From positions 372,001 through 436,000 of the forward strand of contig BLAL01000183.1 of the NCBI GenBank assembly GCA_015698045.1: 64,000 bases of DNA, given 5' to 3'. The notes under the pieces were generated by a model. That model had not been told where the DNA came from, ran no database searches, and was given only the letters and a program-made list of their open reading frames with translations. This DNA comes from Rhizophagus clarus (taxonomy: Eukaryota > Glomeromycota > Glomeromycetes > Glomerales > Glomeraceae). Within the stretch, counting starts at the first letter, position 1, and every line of letters starts with the position of its first letter. The position numbers and the translations under genes were made by a program. Positions 11,046 through 22,152 of this stretch are shown one piece after another.

Positions 11046-12448
11046 TAATAAGAAGATATATAGTATATACTTAGAAAAAATTAATTGTTAATGCAAAATT
11101 GTTATTACTAAATATTATTAATTATTTATAACCAGAAAAATAGTTTATAATTGTTATAAATAATAGATAATAATTATTGTAAGAGTATTAGATAAAGGCA
11201 GTAAGTGGATTAGGATTTAGTTAGGATAATTCAAGTAAATAAATGCATGCTCGGGCCAACGCCAAGTCTACAACAAACGAACTTTAGTATTATGACTTCC
11301 AAAATCAAATAATCCATTGTCGGACTTTGATAAAAATATTACTTTGTTAGGGATAATCACGCAGGGTTTTATCTTTGTTTACTTACACCCTATCTTAAAA
11401 CCTTAAATAATTAAACAAAAAAGGGAACGATATTTGGATCTGATCGCGTTTATTGTGCAAACAAGGATTAACTTGCTGCGGTGTGATGATCGATACATAA
11501 AGGAAATCGTTATTCTTTGTTTAAGAGGGTTAATATTAGGTAAGTGTACAGGCAATCTTATCATGCTGCAGGAAAATTTTACAAATTCTTGTTTCATTCA
11601 TTCATTGTTTCATACAAATGTAAATTATAAAATTCTCTTCATTGTTAGAATTACTTTTAGTGCAATATCAAATAGGAATTGAAGTCGTACGAAAGCGAAT
11701 GGTAATGTACAGATGTTGTACGTTACGATTTATCCAGATTAACAAAGAATAGTAACTACGGTATTAATTGTCGCGAAGTTAGATTTGTAACATTATTTAA
11801 TAATGAATTCTTAATGAAGTCAATATATAATAAAATATCAATGTAACAAATCTCTATTAAATCTTTTCATATTATTCAATTTATCAAACAATTTATGATC
11901 GAAACCCAAAAACCCAAAAAAAATTAAAATTTATTTTTTCTTTGTCATAATTAATATACCGGTTATATGGGTTATATGTAATGCACTAAATTTACATTAT
12001 CATGTTACGAAATTTGAAAGATTTTTGTCGAAAAGGAAAATATATTTAGTTCAATAAAAGTAAATTCATTCATTTACATACAAATAAATAAGCAAAGGTT
12101 GATATTTGTTTGTCATTTGATTTTTAAATTTCTCTATATGATCTATATGGATAAGCTGCGCTATCCAATTAATTTTCTGATTGAATAAAAAAAAAAGATT
12201 TTCTATTTACTAATATAATAAATATGCATAATAATTTTATTTTTCTTTTTTTCTTTTTGATTTTATGAAAACAACTATTTCATTACCGTCACAAAATCGA
12301 GATATTGTTGCTGAAAAAAGGATTTATATTAATTAAATAATGAAAATAAAAGATTTTTTTTTTTTTTTTTTTTTGATTATTTGTCCATTATTAATTAAAT
12401 CAAGTTTTAAATTATGTAATTTTTCCATTTTGTTAGACTCGAATTTTC
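11046..12448. other. Intergenic; no confident gene
   Basis: Short open frames overlap on both strands at 11403-11682, and the DNA there is less AT-rich than its surroundings, but there is no domain, no convincing exon structure and no strand preference. A T-run lies at 12354-12374, about 75 bp upstream of the next promoter. Confidence 0.5.
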
Positions 12449-12546
12449 TTATAAAAACCCAACTTGAAAGTTTTTGATTTCAACATTCTGCGTTCAATTC
12501 TTACATTTAAACATCATAAAATCCCATCTCGAAAGTTTTTGCTTCC
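12449..12546 (+). promoter_or_regulatory. TATA-type promoter and duplicated leader of the pro-peptide gene
   Basis: TTATAAAAACCC at 12449-12460 is a good TATA element about 150 nt before the chosen start codon. The block ATAAAAACCCAACTTGAAAG (12451-12470, continuing TTTTTGATTTC) recurs as ATAAAATCCCATCTCGAAAG (12515-12534, continuing TTTTTGCTTCC), so TATA box plus leader are tandemly duplicated at a 64-bp spacing. Either copy could set the transcription start. Confidence 0.55.
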
Positions 12547-12599
12547 AAATTAAATTTAACCCACTTTTTCACATATCTTTTTTTTTTTCGCTTGTGAAC

Positions 12600-13412
12600 A
12601 TGAAAGCATTCCTAATTATTACTCTCCTTCTTACTACTAACGTAATTGAAAGTTTACCATTGCCTGAAATCAACAATAATCTTGCATATGTTCAACCATC
12701 GCAAAAACACGATGATTCCTCAGAATTTTTTAATCAGTATCAAGGAACAACCGATAACTCCAAAAGAAGTCCTCGTCGATTTGTTATAGAAAAGAAACGT
12801 TGCCATTTCTCAAATGAAAGACAAGGAGGAGGTCGGGGTTCAGGTATAACCAAACGTGATAACACTAAAAGTCCTCATCGGGTTGCTATAGAAGAGAAAC
12901 GTCAATACTCCTCAAAATTTCCTAATCCTGAAGGAAACTCAGAAAGTGGAGAATTTACTGATCCTGAAGGAACATTAGAAAGTGGAGAAGTTCCTGATCC
13001 TGAAAAAATTATTCCTGTACTTAAAGGAACCTCAGAATTTCTAGAAAAAACCAATAACTCCAAAAGAAGTCCTCGTCGGTTTGCTATAGAAGAGAAACGT
13101 CAATATTCCTCGGAATTTCCTGATCCTGAAGGAATATTAGAAAGTGGAGAATTTACAAATCCCGAAGAAACTTTTCCTGTACTTAAAGAAACCTCAGAAT
13201 TTCTAGGAAAAACCAATAACTCCAAAAGAAGTCCTCGTCGATTTGTTATAGAAGAGAAACGTCACCATTCTTCAGAATTTCCTGATCCTAAAGGACATGA
13301 TCAGTCTGCAGTAACAAAACGTGATAACACTAAAAGAAGTCCTCGTCGATATGTTATAGAACAAAAACGTCAACCTTCTGAAGAAGTATTTAATCAGGAT
13401 CAGGGTCAATAA
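12600..13412 (+). CDS. Secreted Kex2-processed repeat pro-peptide (KEP-type)
   Basis: 270 residues from ATG 12600. That start is chosen over the longer open frame because it begins a good signal peptide, MKAFLIITLLLTTNVIES, with probable cleavage before LPLP. The mature part carries five copies of an 11-residue unit: SPRRFVIEKKR (57-67), SPHRVAIEEKR (91-101), SPRRFAIEEKR (157-167), SPRRFVIEEKR (211-221) and SPRRYVIEQKR (247-257). All but the second are preceded by Lys-Arg and all end in Lys-Arg, the cleavage signal of the Golgi protease Kex2. Processing would release near-identical SPRRF(V/A)IEE-type peptides, as in fungal KEP proteins and alpha-factor precursors. Spacers are acidic and repetitive (SSEFPDPEG, LESGEF). 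It is an intronless gene with its own TATA box. The frame stays open for 46 codons beyond the TAA, so the stop may be recent. Cysteine is nearly absent (C68 only). Role as a secreted signal is inferred. Confidence 0.85.
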   Translation: MKAFLIITLLLTTNVIESLPLPEINNNLAYVQPSQKHDDSSEFFNQYQGTTDNSKRSPRRFVIEKKRCHFSNERQGGGRGSGITKRDNTKSPHRVAIEEKRQYSSKFPNPEGNSESGEFTDPEGTLESGEVPDPEKIIPVLKGTSEFLEKTNNSKRSPRRFAIEEKRQYSSEFPDPEGILESGEFTNPEETFPVLKETSEFLGKTNNSKRSPRRFVIEEKRHHSSEFPDPKGHDQSAVTKRDNTKRSPRRYVIEQKRQPSEEVFNQDQGQ

Positions 13413-13539
13413 CATCGGTTTAGTTCGTTACAGAAACGTGATGAGTTTAGCAAAATAATTGAAACTCTAAAAGAAACCATCGACAATAGTGAAATGGTGG
13501 TTAGTGATTGGAGCATACAATATTCACATACTATTTGTA

Positions 13540-13735
13540 TTTATATTCCTTAGACGAAATCTGTTTGTTACATTTTATATTTATATACCTTAAACGAAAC
13601 ATTTTAGATTTATAGAAATATTGTTACATTTTATATTTATATACCTTAGACGAAATATTGTTAAATTTTAGATTTATATACCCTAAAAGAAATATCCTTA
13701 CATTTAGATTTAGATAAAATACTGTTGTTTTCAGT
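13540..13735 (+). repeat. Degenerate tandem repeat in the pro-peptide gene 3' region
   Basis: About four copies of a roughly 50-bp unit containing TTTATATACCTTAGACGAAA and TGTTACATTTTA-type blocks, beginning just past the end of the open extension of the pro-peptide frame. Probably part of the 3' untranslated region; no function evident. Confidence 0.6.
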
Positions 13736-14950
13736 TTTACATGTTTATACAAGACATTACTTTTTAGATTTTTTATATTTTAGATAAAGCATTATTAGTA
13801 AATAAAATATAACATTTAAATTTTACATATAAATAAAATAATAATTACTTGAATTAATGCATGAATCTAGTGTGGAAGCATCATTTTTTCCATTCTGATT
13901 TATTCTTTGCGTTGAAACGGCTTTATCTTTTGAGCATTTAGTTGTCTTAAATTATTTACTGCAAACAGCACGAATCTTTACATACTAAATCCTCGCATAC
14001 GTCAGCTCAAACCATTTCTTACAGTCAAACTGACTCTGTATTAGTATTTGTAAAATATGTTAAAATTCGAGCAAAGTAGAATGAAAATATTTACATAGTT
14101 TTTTTTCCTTCTACCTCTATTTTTTATAAAATCTCTATTCTAGCATTTTAAATGAATTAATTCAATTATATGTTGTACAATCGCGTCGGAAAGTAAGATG
14201 TCCAATCTGTTTCTTATGTTACATCAAATTTTCATAATGTTGAAGTAGCAACCTTCTTAAAAAATTTCATTTTCCTTCTGTACGGCTTTTTTGTCTATAG
14301 CTCTTGGGAGAGCATCATACCTCTGGGTAAAATAAATTTATTGGCAAATCAGTAGTTACAATTTTATTTGATTTTTGGTTTATTTTATTTTATATATATG
14401 CTAATATTTTTCTCTCATTTTAAGAACTCAAATAACTAATAAATTCAATCATACAAATTATTCTATAACATGTTGAACAAATAATGTAAAAGTTCTCATA
14501 AAAAAATAAAATGAAACGGAAAAAAAAAAAATGAATTATGTCATATGCAATCGGGCAACACACGACTGTATGTGTGGATAAAGTAATTTTTTCTGAAATT
14601 AAATTTTAAAAGTTAAACTGTAAGCGGGTTCTGTGACTGCTGTCGAAATCCTTAGCATGTATGGAACGACTTGGACAAAATATATTGTTATTTAATAGTA
14701 AATACGGAAAAATACACTAGATCATGATTTTTTCCTTACGTGACATCAAAATTTGAAACTCGGTTTACCTATAAATGATAGGTCCGCCTTCTTATTTGGA
14801 CGTCAAAATTTCTTCCGCTGCAGATCGGTTATTGAATCGATTACGGAACAATAATCTTGGATCGGAATTATTCTGTTTACTTTGAATTTATAATTTTTAA
14901 TTAAAAATTATTTGAAATATTTTAAATAAATATAATTTTAATTCTTATAA
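13736..14950. other. Intergenic
   Basis: No coding or RNA signal was recognised before the 5S gene. The 120 bp upstream of the 5S gene are less AT-rich (14760-14870). Confidence 0.55.
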
Positions 14951-15067
14951 GTTACGGCCATACACAGTGAAAAGCACCGGAACCCGTCCGATCTCCGAAG
15001 TTAAGCCACTGATGGCCCAGTCAGTACTATGGTTGGGGACAACATGGGAATACTGGGTGCTGTAACT
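14951..15067 (+). rRNA. 5S ribosomal RNA
   Basis: Sequence reads as a fungal 5S rRNA: GGCCATACACAGTGAAAAGC, then CCCGTCCGATCTCCGAAGTT, AAGCCACTGATGGCCCAG, AGTACTATGGTTGGGGAC and ATGGGAATACTGGGTGCTGT. The 5' end GTTACGGC pairs with the 3' end GCTGTAAC (one G-U), closing helix I at a length of about 116 nt. The internal control region (AAGTTAAGCC-type box A and GGTTGGGGAC-type box C) is present. It stands alone with no other rRNA gene nearby, in line with dispersed 5S genes in many fungi. CAACATGGG replaces the more usual CCACATGGG, a small deviation. Probably functional. Confidence 0.95.
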
Positions 15068-15068
15068 C

Positions 15069-15079
15069 TTTTTTTTTTT
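15069..15079 (+). terminator. RNA polymerase III terminator of the 5S gene
   Basis: A run of eleven T starts three bases after the helix I closing base, the normal Pol III stop signal. Confidence 0.85.
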
Positions 15080-15080
15080 C

Positions 15081-18000
15081 TCGGCAAAAGATTCAAATTT
15101 ATTAAATTTTTTTTTTTTTTTCGAAAAGAAATTTTTTCAACTTTTAGAGTGAGAATTTGTTTTTTAGGACGAATAACATTTTTATTCTATTTACTATTAT
15201 GATTTACTTATTATTTTATTTGACTTAACGTGTTCAATACATAATTTTGAGTTCCGTTCACATAAAGAAGTCCGTTTCCATAAAATAATTTGATTAATTA
15301 TATGCTTTTAAAAATACATATACTTGTTTCATATCATGATTCCAAATTTTCCCTCAAAATAAAATAATGTTATCATCATTTAAATATGAGTGGCATTGCT
15401 TGATTAGATTATAACCTGTTCTCAATCTTTAATTGTTTCGAAGTTTTGCTTTGTTCTGTATATTCGAGTTACATTTATAGACGTTCTGTTAAATTCTCCA
15501 TACAGGAAATCCAAAAATCTGACGGTACATTGTCTTGAAAAAATCATAATCCAGAAATCTCATAATTGAGAAATAAATCTTCATAACCCAGAAATATCAT
15601 AATTGAGAAATCTTCATAATTCAGAAATCTCCTAATCCCGAAATACAAAATCGCAAATCATCAAATCATAATTCCAGACTTAAAATCCCGAACATAATCC
15701 CAACAACATTGTAACTAACTACTTATCGTCATTAACTGAAATTTAAAATACCATAATTACTTAAAAAGAAGTAAATATCATCCAAAAAAAAAAAAAAAAA
15801 ATTAAATTAGTCAATCTTTTATTGAAATCAATTCATTATCTTGTAACTTTCTTTAAATGTGAAATGAATAAATTATCATTAAAAACTATAATTTCACATT
15901 TATTAACTTACGATATAAATTTTTTTTTTGTCCTATATTTCCTATAAACAAATAATAACAATAATGTAAAAAAATTTTTTCGGATTAATAAAATTTTTAT
16001 TGAGATTATAAAATTATAAAATATTGATAATCTCGTCGGATTATAAAATTCTAGATTATGAAATTTCAGGATTATAATTTGATATCAGATAATGTTGTAA
16101 ATTATGCTGTCAAAATCGAAAGATCACGATTTATTTAAAGATAGAAAGTACGAGTTGAAAACTAAAATGAACTCACTCACTTGAATTATATGTAATGTTG
16201 TAAAAATTACTCATATACGTATAATCCTTTTTGATTGAAAACAAAAGCAAACTGGATGGAACAGAATTTTGATTTAATATATCAAACAGGTTTTGAAAAT
16301 GATTCTTTCCTAGATCTAAATTCACAAGATTTATATGTTGTTTCTTTTTTCGATACAATTTTTATAATGACATTGAAAGTATTGAAAATATAGTACAATT
16401 TTCTATTATCAATAAAATGAAGCTCTATTAGCTATGAAAAAAGGGATTCTAACTAAATCAGTTTTCTTGAATTTTTACTAATGCATATTTTTTTCTAATT
16501 TTTGGAACAAAAGATAATGCTTATCTTAACCTTTGTGAATTTCACATACAGTAACCAAGTTCTGGTAGGATTCGAATCAGATAATATTTAGGAATTTTGA
16601 TGATAGTAAATGATAGTAAAAGCATATTATGGAAAAAAAAACATTTGCCCTCACCTTTAAATTATAAAATGGAGAAAATTCTTTCATGATAAATTCTAGG
16701 ACAGAATTTATACTTGTAATTAAACATGTCTCTATATAATGTAATGATGGACAAAAGACCAAACATTTTGTCGAGAGTCCGTCGTTTTAATAATATTTTT
16801 TGCACATATATTGGCAATACTTTGTTGATGTGATAATATTTACTGTAAGGTATTTAAAAAGTGACAGGAAAGATAAAATTTTTTGAAACATTAGTAAATA
16901 GTAATGTAAAATTAAATTATTTTAAGCCAAATAGGAATAAATTATTTCTAGGAGTTCTATAAAATTTATTATGATAACTGGAGAATAATCAATTAAAGCC
17001 AAACTAAATGGCGAAAATACAAATGAATTATTTCTAAATCTATTCTAGATTTTGAAATTTATGATACATCATATCACTGAAGGAATATCTAATTAAAGCT
17101 AAATGACAATAATTATTTCTAGGATATCTACTCTCTAAATTTTGAAATCATATCACTGAAACATTTTACTAGTAATATTCACTTACAGTATTAATGAGGT
17201 TGAATAAATCTATCTGGTCCACTAAAATTCAATCCAATATTTCAGTAAAAAGACGTCATAAGACACTTACCAAGATATATTACCAATACAAGGCTATACT
17301 ACAAACCAATACAACGGCATGTTACCAATACAATGGTATCGTTGCTAATACAACGATTGTTACCGACACAAGTTATGTTACCACACGTTACCAATACAAT
17401 GGTATGTTTCGATGTCTAAAACAAAGTAAAAGTTTTTTCAATGGACGCAATTCCATATAATCAAAGTATAATTAAAGGTATTTACCTCAGAAAAATTAAA
17501 TCCATTATATCACACCAATTTTTTGCGAGAAATGATATATAATACTTGTTGATTATAACTTCAACAGATTTAACTCGCGCTGTTTTATAACGTAGCCAAC
17601 AGAAAACCGAAGAAACCCGATAGTTGACCAATCGTAAATCAGTAAACTAATAGTAAACCAGTAAACCACTGAACCAGTAGGTGAACTTTAATAATAATGA
17701 TGATTTAATGTATGAATTATATGCGTTAAACATTCTCAATGTATTTATATCTTACTTACCTTTGCTTCAACTTGGAAGCTTCAACTTGGAACTATTTAGC
17801 AACACAGTGTTGCATGAACTTTTTCTTCAAAATATTGAAACTAAATCCGATTGTATACCGAGCTGAAATTCTCAAAACGAAAAGAAGTTGTATCTTTTTT
17901 TTTTTTTTTAATAATGGTTTACAATTTTTATTTCTAATATTTTCATTCAATATTTCCAATATTCACAATGTTTCAGTAAACAAACATATCTCAAATTATC

Positions 18001-19800
18001 GTGACCATGTTCGCAGGTTTAACAAAAATTGACATATCCGTTGTTTTTAACAACTGGAACAGATAAAATTTGATAAATGAGATAGAAAATTAATTTTGTG
18101 TTTGTGTTTGTAATACACAAGATTTAATTTTTATCATGTGAAGTAATTTTTTTAACCCCAGATTTGTTGTGTAATAAAGTTTAGGAAAATACTCGGTGAA
18201 AAAGTTAAGTTTTATGATTAATAATTGCATATTCTTCACGAAATTTTCGCATGGAATTACATCCGATTTAATGTAAGCAGGGTTATGCTTTTTTACTTGG
18301 GGTAATGCATATCAAAAAGAAAATAATAATAATGTTTATGTTAAAAAGAATGTATATTTGGAATTTAGTTTGGATTGGCTGAAAATCCTTAAATCTTTAA
18401 TCATTGACCATGGTCATTGGTTCGTGCTGAAAAAAAAAAAAAAGAATTAATAATAATTAATATACATTACACACACACTATACACACACTATACATACAT
18501 AAACCCCAAAATACATAAAGTTTAGCAACCCCAAAAAGAATGTTAGAGTTTCTTTATAGAATGAAAAATTCTTTAAGAATAACGCAATAACGCATGACGC
18601 GTGATAACTTGTAATAACATGTTTGAGGGATACAATATTTCTTTTTAATCAAAAAGCATTGAAAGCATTGAAAACATTGAGGAACAATAAGAACTTGTAA
18701 CATAATTGTTTCAAATATAATTATTATATGTTTATTTGTTTTTTTTTTCCTTCGATAAAGTTCAATAAAAAAAAAAAAAAAAAAAAAATTCATTAAACTA
18801 ACCAAATATTCTCAATTTATACAATAATCAAAATAGTCTTCATTCAAAAAAATAATTCCCATTTTTATTTTTAGTTTTCCCAGAACCATTGTTTCAAATA
18901 TTTCCAGTATTTTTTTTTTTCTTTCTATTCCGTTAAATAATTTTTTTTCCAAAAACACGCTCACTTGCATAAAAGGTGACGCAATCTGATTTAGCCATTA
19001 TTCAGCCAATTTTTAATCCATACCACATTAAGTCTCATGTAAATGCATGAATATATTTCTTTTGCAGTGACAGGCAACGCAAGTACAAGATGTAAATAAA
19101 AAATATTAAGAGAGAGTAAATTTGAATTATCTCGCATTTTCAATAAAATATTTAAAATTTATAATCTTAAAAAAGGCCCGTTCTGTTTTCTCACTTTAAA
19201 AAGAATCCTGATATAGTTATAAATTTGCATAAATTAATCTTTTGTTTCTCCGCTTTCTCCGTTTATTTCCTATTCAAGTCTAACCATATTTCATTTCTCT
19301 CACTTATTATTAAAATCATCATGCAATGTTTCGTAAATAAAAGATTTTTGTACTTTAAAAATTGTTTTACAAGAGAAAAAAAAACAAGAAATTCTCTTTT
19401 ATATCAAAAAATCTTTTATTCTATATAAAAAAAAAGAGTAATCAATTTAAACGTGATGTAACAAACAATAATTATAATGAATAACATGTTTTTAATATAA
19501 GGTAAATGCATATCTTTAGAAATTAAAGTTTCTTTTCCTTTCTTTACCGAGAGTTTCAGGTTTATCCCGTGTTTCCCAAAAGAGTGTAACAATGCAGGTG
19601 AGGATGACAATGATGACAATGGTCGAGTCGATGACGTGACCACCACAAGAAAATATGATATTTCCAGTATATGTAAAGTTAAAAAATTGTATCGACAAGT
19701 TAAATTGTATTAACAAAGTTAAACCATGTATTGACAAGTTAAAATGTATTGACAAGTTAATATATATTATGTATTGCAAATTATACAATTTCGATAAGTT
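15081..19800. other. Gene-poor AT-rich DNA with small degenerate repeats
   Basis: No supported gene. Small repeats: CATAATTGAGAAAT/CAGAAATCTC-type units at 15540-15640; ACCAATACAA(T/C)GGTATGTT-type units at 17278-17405; CAAGTTAAA-type units at 19690-19805. A minus-strand open frame (19788-19516) contains a hydrophobic stretch (STIVIIVILTCIVTLF) followed by a basic tail and is slightly richer in G+C than its surroundings; it could be an isolated exon of a small membrane protein, but no splice partners are visible. Confidence 0.45.
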
Positions 19801-19976
19801 AAAAAATATTTCGATAAAATATTTCGATAAAATATTTCGATAAAATATTTCGATAAAATATTTCGATAAAATATTTCGATAAAATATTTCGATAAAATAT
19901 TTCGATAAAATATTTCGATAAAATATTTCGATAAAATATTTCGATAAAATATTTCGATAAAATATTTCGATAAATT
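19801..19976. repeat. 13-bp tandem satellite
   Basis: About thirteen nearly perfect head-to-tail copies of AATATTTCGATAA. The unit is close to self-complementary around TTCGA, so the array can form many alternative hairpins. Near-identity of copies suggests recent expansion or continuing slippage. Confidence 0.95.
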
Positions 19977-20799
19977 TATTTTAACAAATTTAATTTTTTT
20001 GACAAATTCTAAATATTTTATATCAACGACAAATTCACAATAAATTTAAATATTCCAACGATACGATATCAACGATAATTTAACAAAATCTAAATATTTA
20101 AACAACAAATATAAATATTTCAACAATAAATTTAACGAAATTTAAATATTTCAAATATTTTGACAAATGCGATCGATAATTTATTTGTTTATTTTTTTTT
20201 TCATTCTCATCACTTAAAAAAAAAAAAATAAATATTACTAATAATAATAATATAAAAAAAAGAGCGTAAATCTACCGAAAAAAAAGATTCTCTCTTTTTT
20301 TTTTTTTTTTTTTTTTTTGTGCTTGTTTCAAAAAAAACTTTGAACATAAAAATAATAAAAATTAAATAAAAAAACCTGTTATTATTTAAGAAAAAATAAT
20401 TAATAATAGATTTTTTTCCCCCGTAAATTGCAATAAATTGCAAAAAATGACTCTTATGTTTCATGAAAAAGATAAATATATGTGAATTAATGGAATATAA
20501 ATAATATAAAAAAAAACGATATGATATGGGTTAATGGATAAAAAATATATATAAAATTAATAATTTTTTTTAATTTTTTATATTTACAATTATATAAAAA
20601 CAAAAATATATAATGCATAAAACGGATTGCGAAAATTGTCCGAATGACAGCGTGTTTAAATACGAATGTGAAATAGCTTAACAAAGAAATTAAATAAATA
20701 AATATATATATATGTATATGTATATATATATATAAACAAAATGATAAAAAAAATGTTATTATCGTAAAGAAAGTGATGGAAAGTGATGGCCTGCCACAA

Positions 20800-21532
20800 T
20801 TAATTACACAAAAACGAAATGGACATTTTCGTTATGGGTGGATTCTGTGGTTTTGGCTTGAGATTAACTAAAATATTAATTAAAAGTTAATAATTATCCT
20901 TTTTTTTCTTCTTTTTTTTTTAAAAAAAAAAAAGGTGACAACAAACCTGTTATTTTCGGAATAGATCTGTTTCTATTAATTCTCTCCCTGCGTTTCTTCA
21001 GGGCGTTGGCGGTCCTTTTTCGTCGGAAATTGTTGACATGATTCCTCACCATTAACGGTGTGGAGTTTTCAAGTTTAGCTGATATCGCTGCCCAACGCGG
21101 CGCTTCTGGTAGACATTTTTCCACCTCCCTGTGGATAAAATCCGACTCTTTCGCCGTGAACCTCCTCTTGATGACTAAAGTAAAAATGAGATTCGTTCAT
21201 TAAGTTAATTGGTTTGAATAAAATCACGTGAAAACATCAAAAAAACTCACTCCCGATTTTGAGGTGGTTCTCCCATCTTTCTCGGCATTGCTTCCCACTC
21301 CTGCTGCCGAATTTTTCAGCAATATGCCTCCACCTAGGCTTTGATGGTTCTAGGGCGACCAATTTAGCCAATAGGTCATCATCCTAAATTAATCATAATA
21401 TATTATTAGTCGTACAATTTTTTATTTACCCGAACAAAATGTACTTATCATATGAAAAAAAAAATGCCTCACTTTTTTGCACCACCTTCCTTTCTTTATT
21501 GATGGTTTTGTTTCAACAATATCGACATTCAT
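20800..21532 (-). CDS. Myb-type DNA-binding protein (two Myb/SANT repeats)
   Basis: Four exons on the minus strand, all GT-AG and phase-consistent: 21532-21473, 21383-21251, 21174-20947 and 20867-20800, encoding 162 residues. Repeat one (about residues 14-63) has the c-Myb R2 pattern: KKGRWCKKDDDLL, WRHIAEKFGSRSGKQCRERW, ENHL, with the regularly spaced Trp residues and the DNA-recognition segment GKQCRERWENHL. Repeat two (about 67-118) reads KRRFTAKESDFI, RWAAISAKLENSTPLMVRNH, VNNFRRKR, an R3-like repeat whose first Trp is Phe. A basic stretch (RKRTANALKKRRERINRNR) follows and can serve as nuclear signal. The protein is short with no activation domain visible. Expected role: sequence-specific transcription regulator in the nucleus; target genes unknown. 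No stop or frame break, so a functional host gene is likely. Confidence 0.85.
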
Positions 21533-22112
21533 TTTTTTTTTATATTTTGGTGTAAGGTTAGTTGTATTCGTATGTGATATGTTTTTTTTTTTTTTTTAAA
21601 AAAAAAAAAAACTATATATAAAATATATATTATAAAAAAATAAAATTTATGACCTAATTTATATAATTATAAATTCTTAAATTATTTTTTTTTTTTTTTT
21701 ATATATATATTTTATAATATTCGTAAAGAAATAAAAATTCGTGTTTTTACGAGAGTTTATGAAAGAGTGTAAAACAAAGGGAGAAGGTAATTGGTAAAAA
21801 CGCAGAATCTATCATACAATCTTAGAAAGAAGATGGTTTTTTTTAATAACCTTACACTTTTTAGTTAATTCTGTAGATAGAAAAAAAATTTTCACTGACC
21901 AGCCTTTATATATATATAAATTCTAGGCTTTTTTTTTTCAACTAAGTATATACGGACCTTCATTATACAAAAACCCCCCGAATTAATCTAAAGGTAAAAT
22001 ATTTTATATTACTATTAATGAAAATAAATAAGAGACCAGCCATCTAGTTTGTTTATAGTATTTCTCAGGGATAGTTGCATATTGCAGAAAAAAAATTTAT
22101 CAGAAAAAAAAA

Positions 22113-22152
<40 letters not shown>

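Noticed and set aside
11403-11682. Overlapping frames on both strands as a small gene
   Set aside because: No domain, no strand preference, and only a 38-nt pseudo-intron; kept as intergenic.
16555-16590. GGATTCGAATC as a possible tRNA T-loop
   Set aside because: The flanking bases do not form a T-stem and no acceptor or D-arm could be found upstream.
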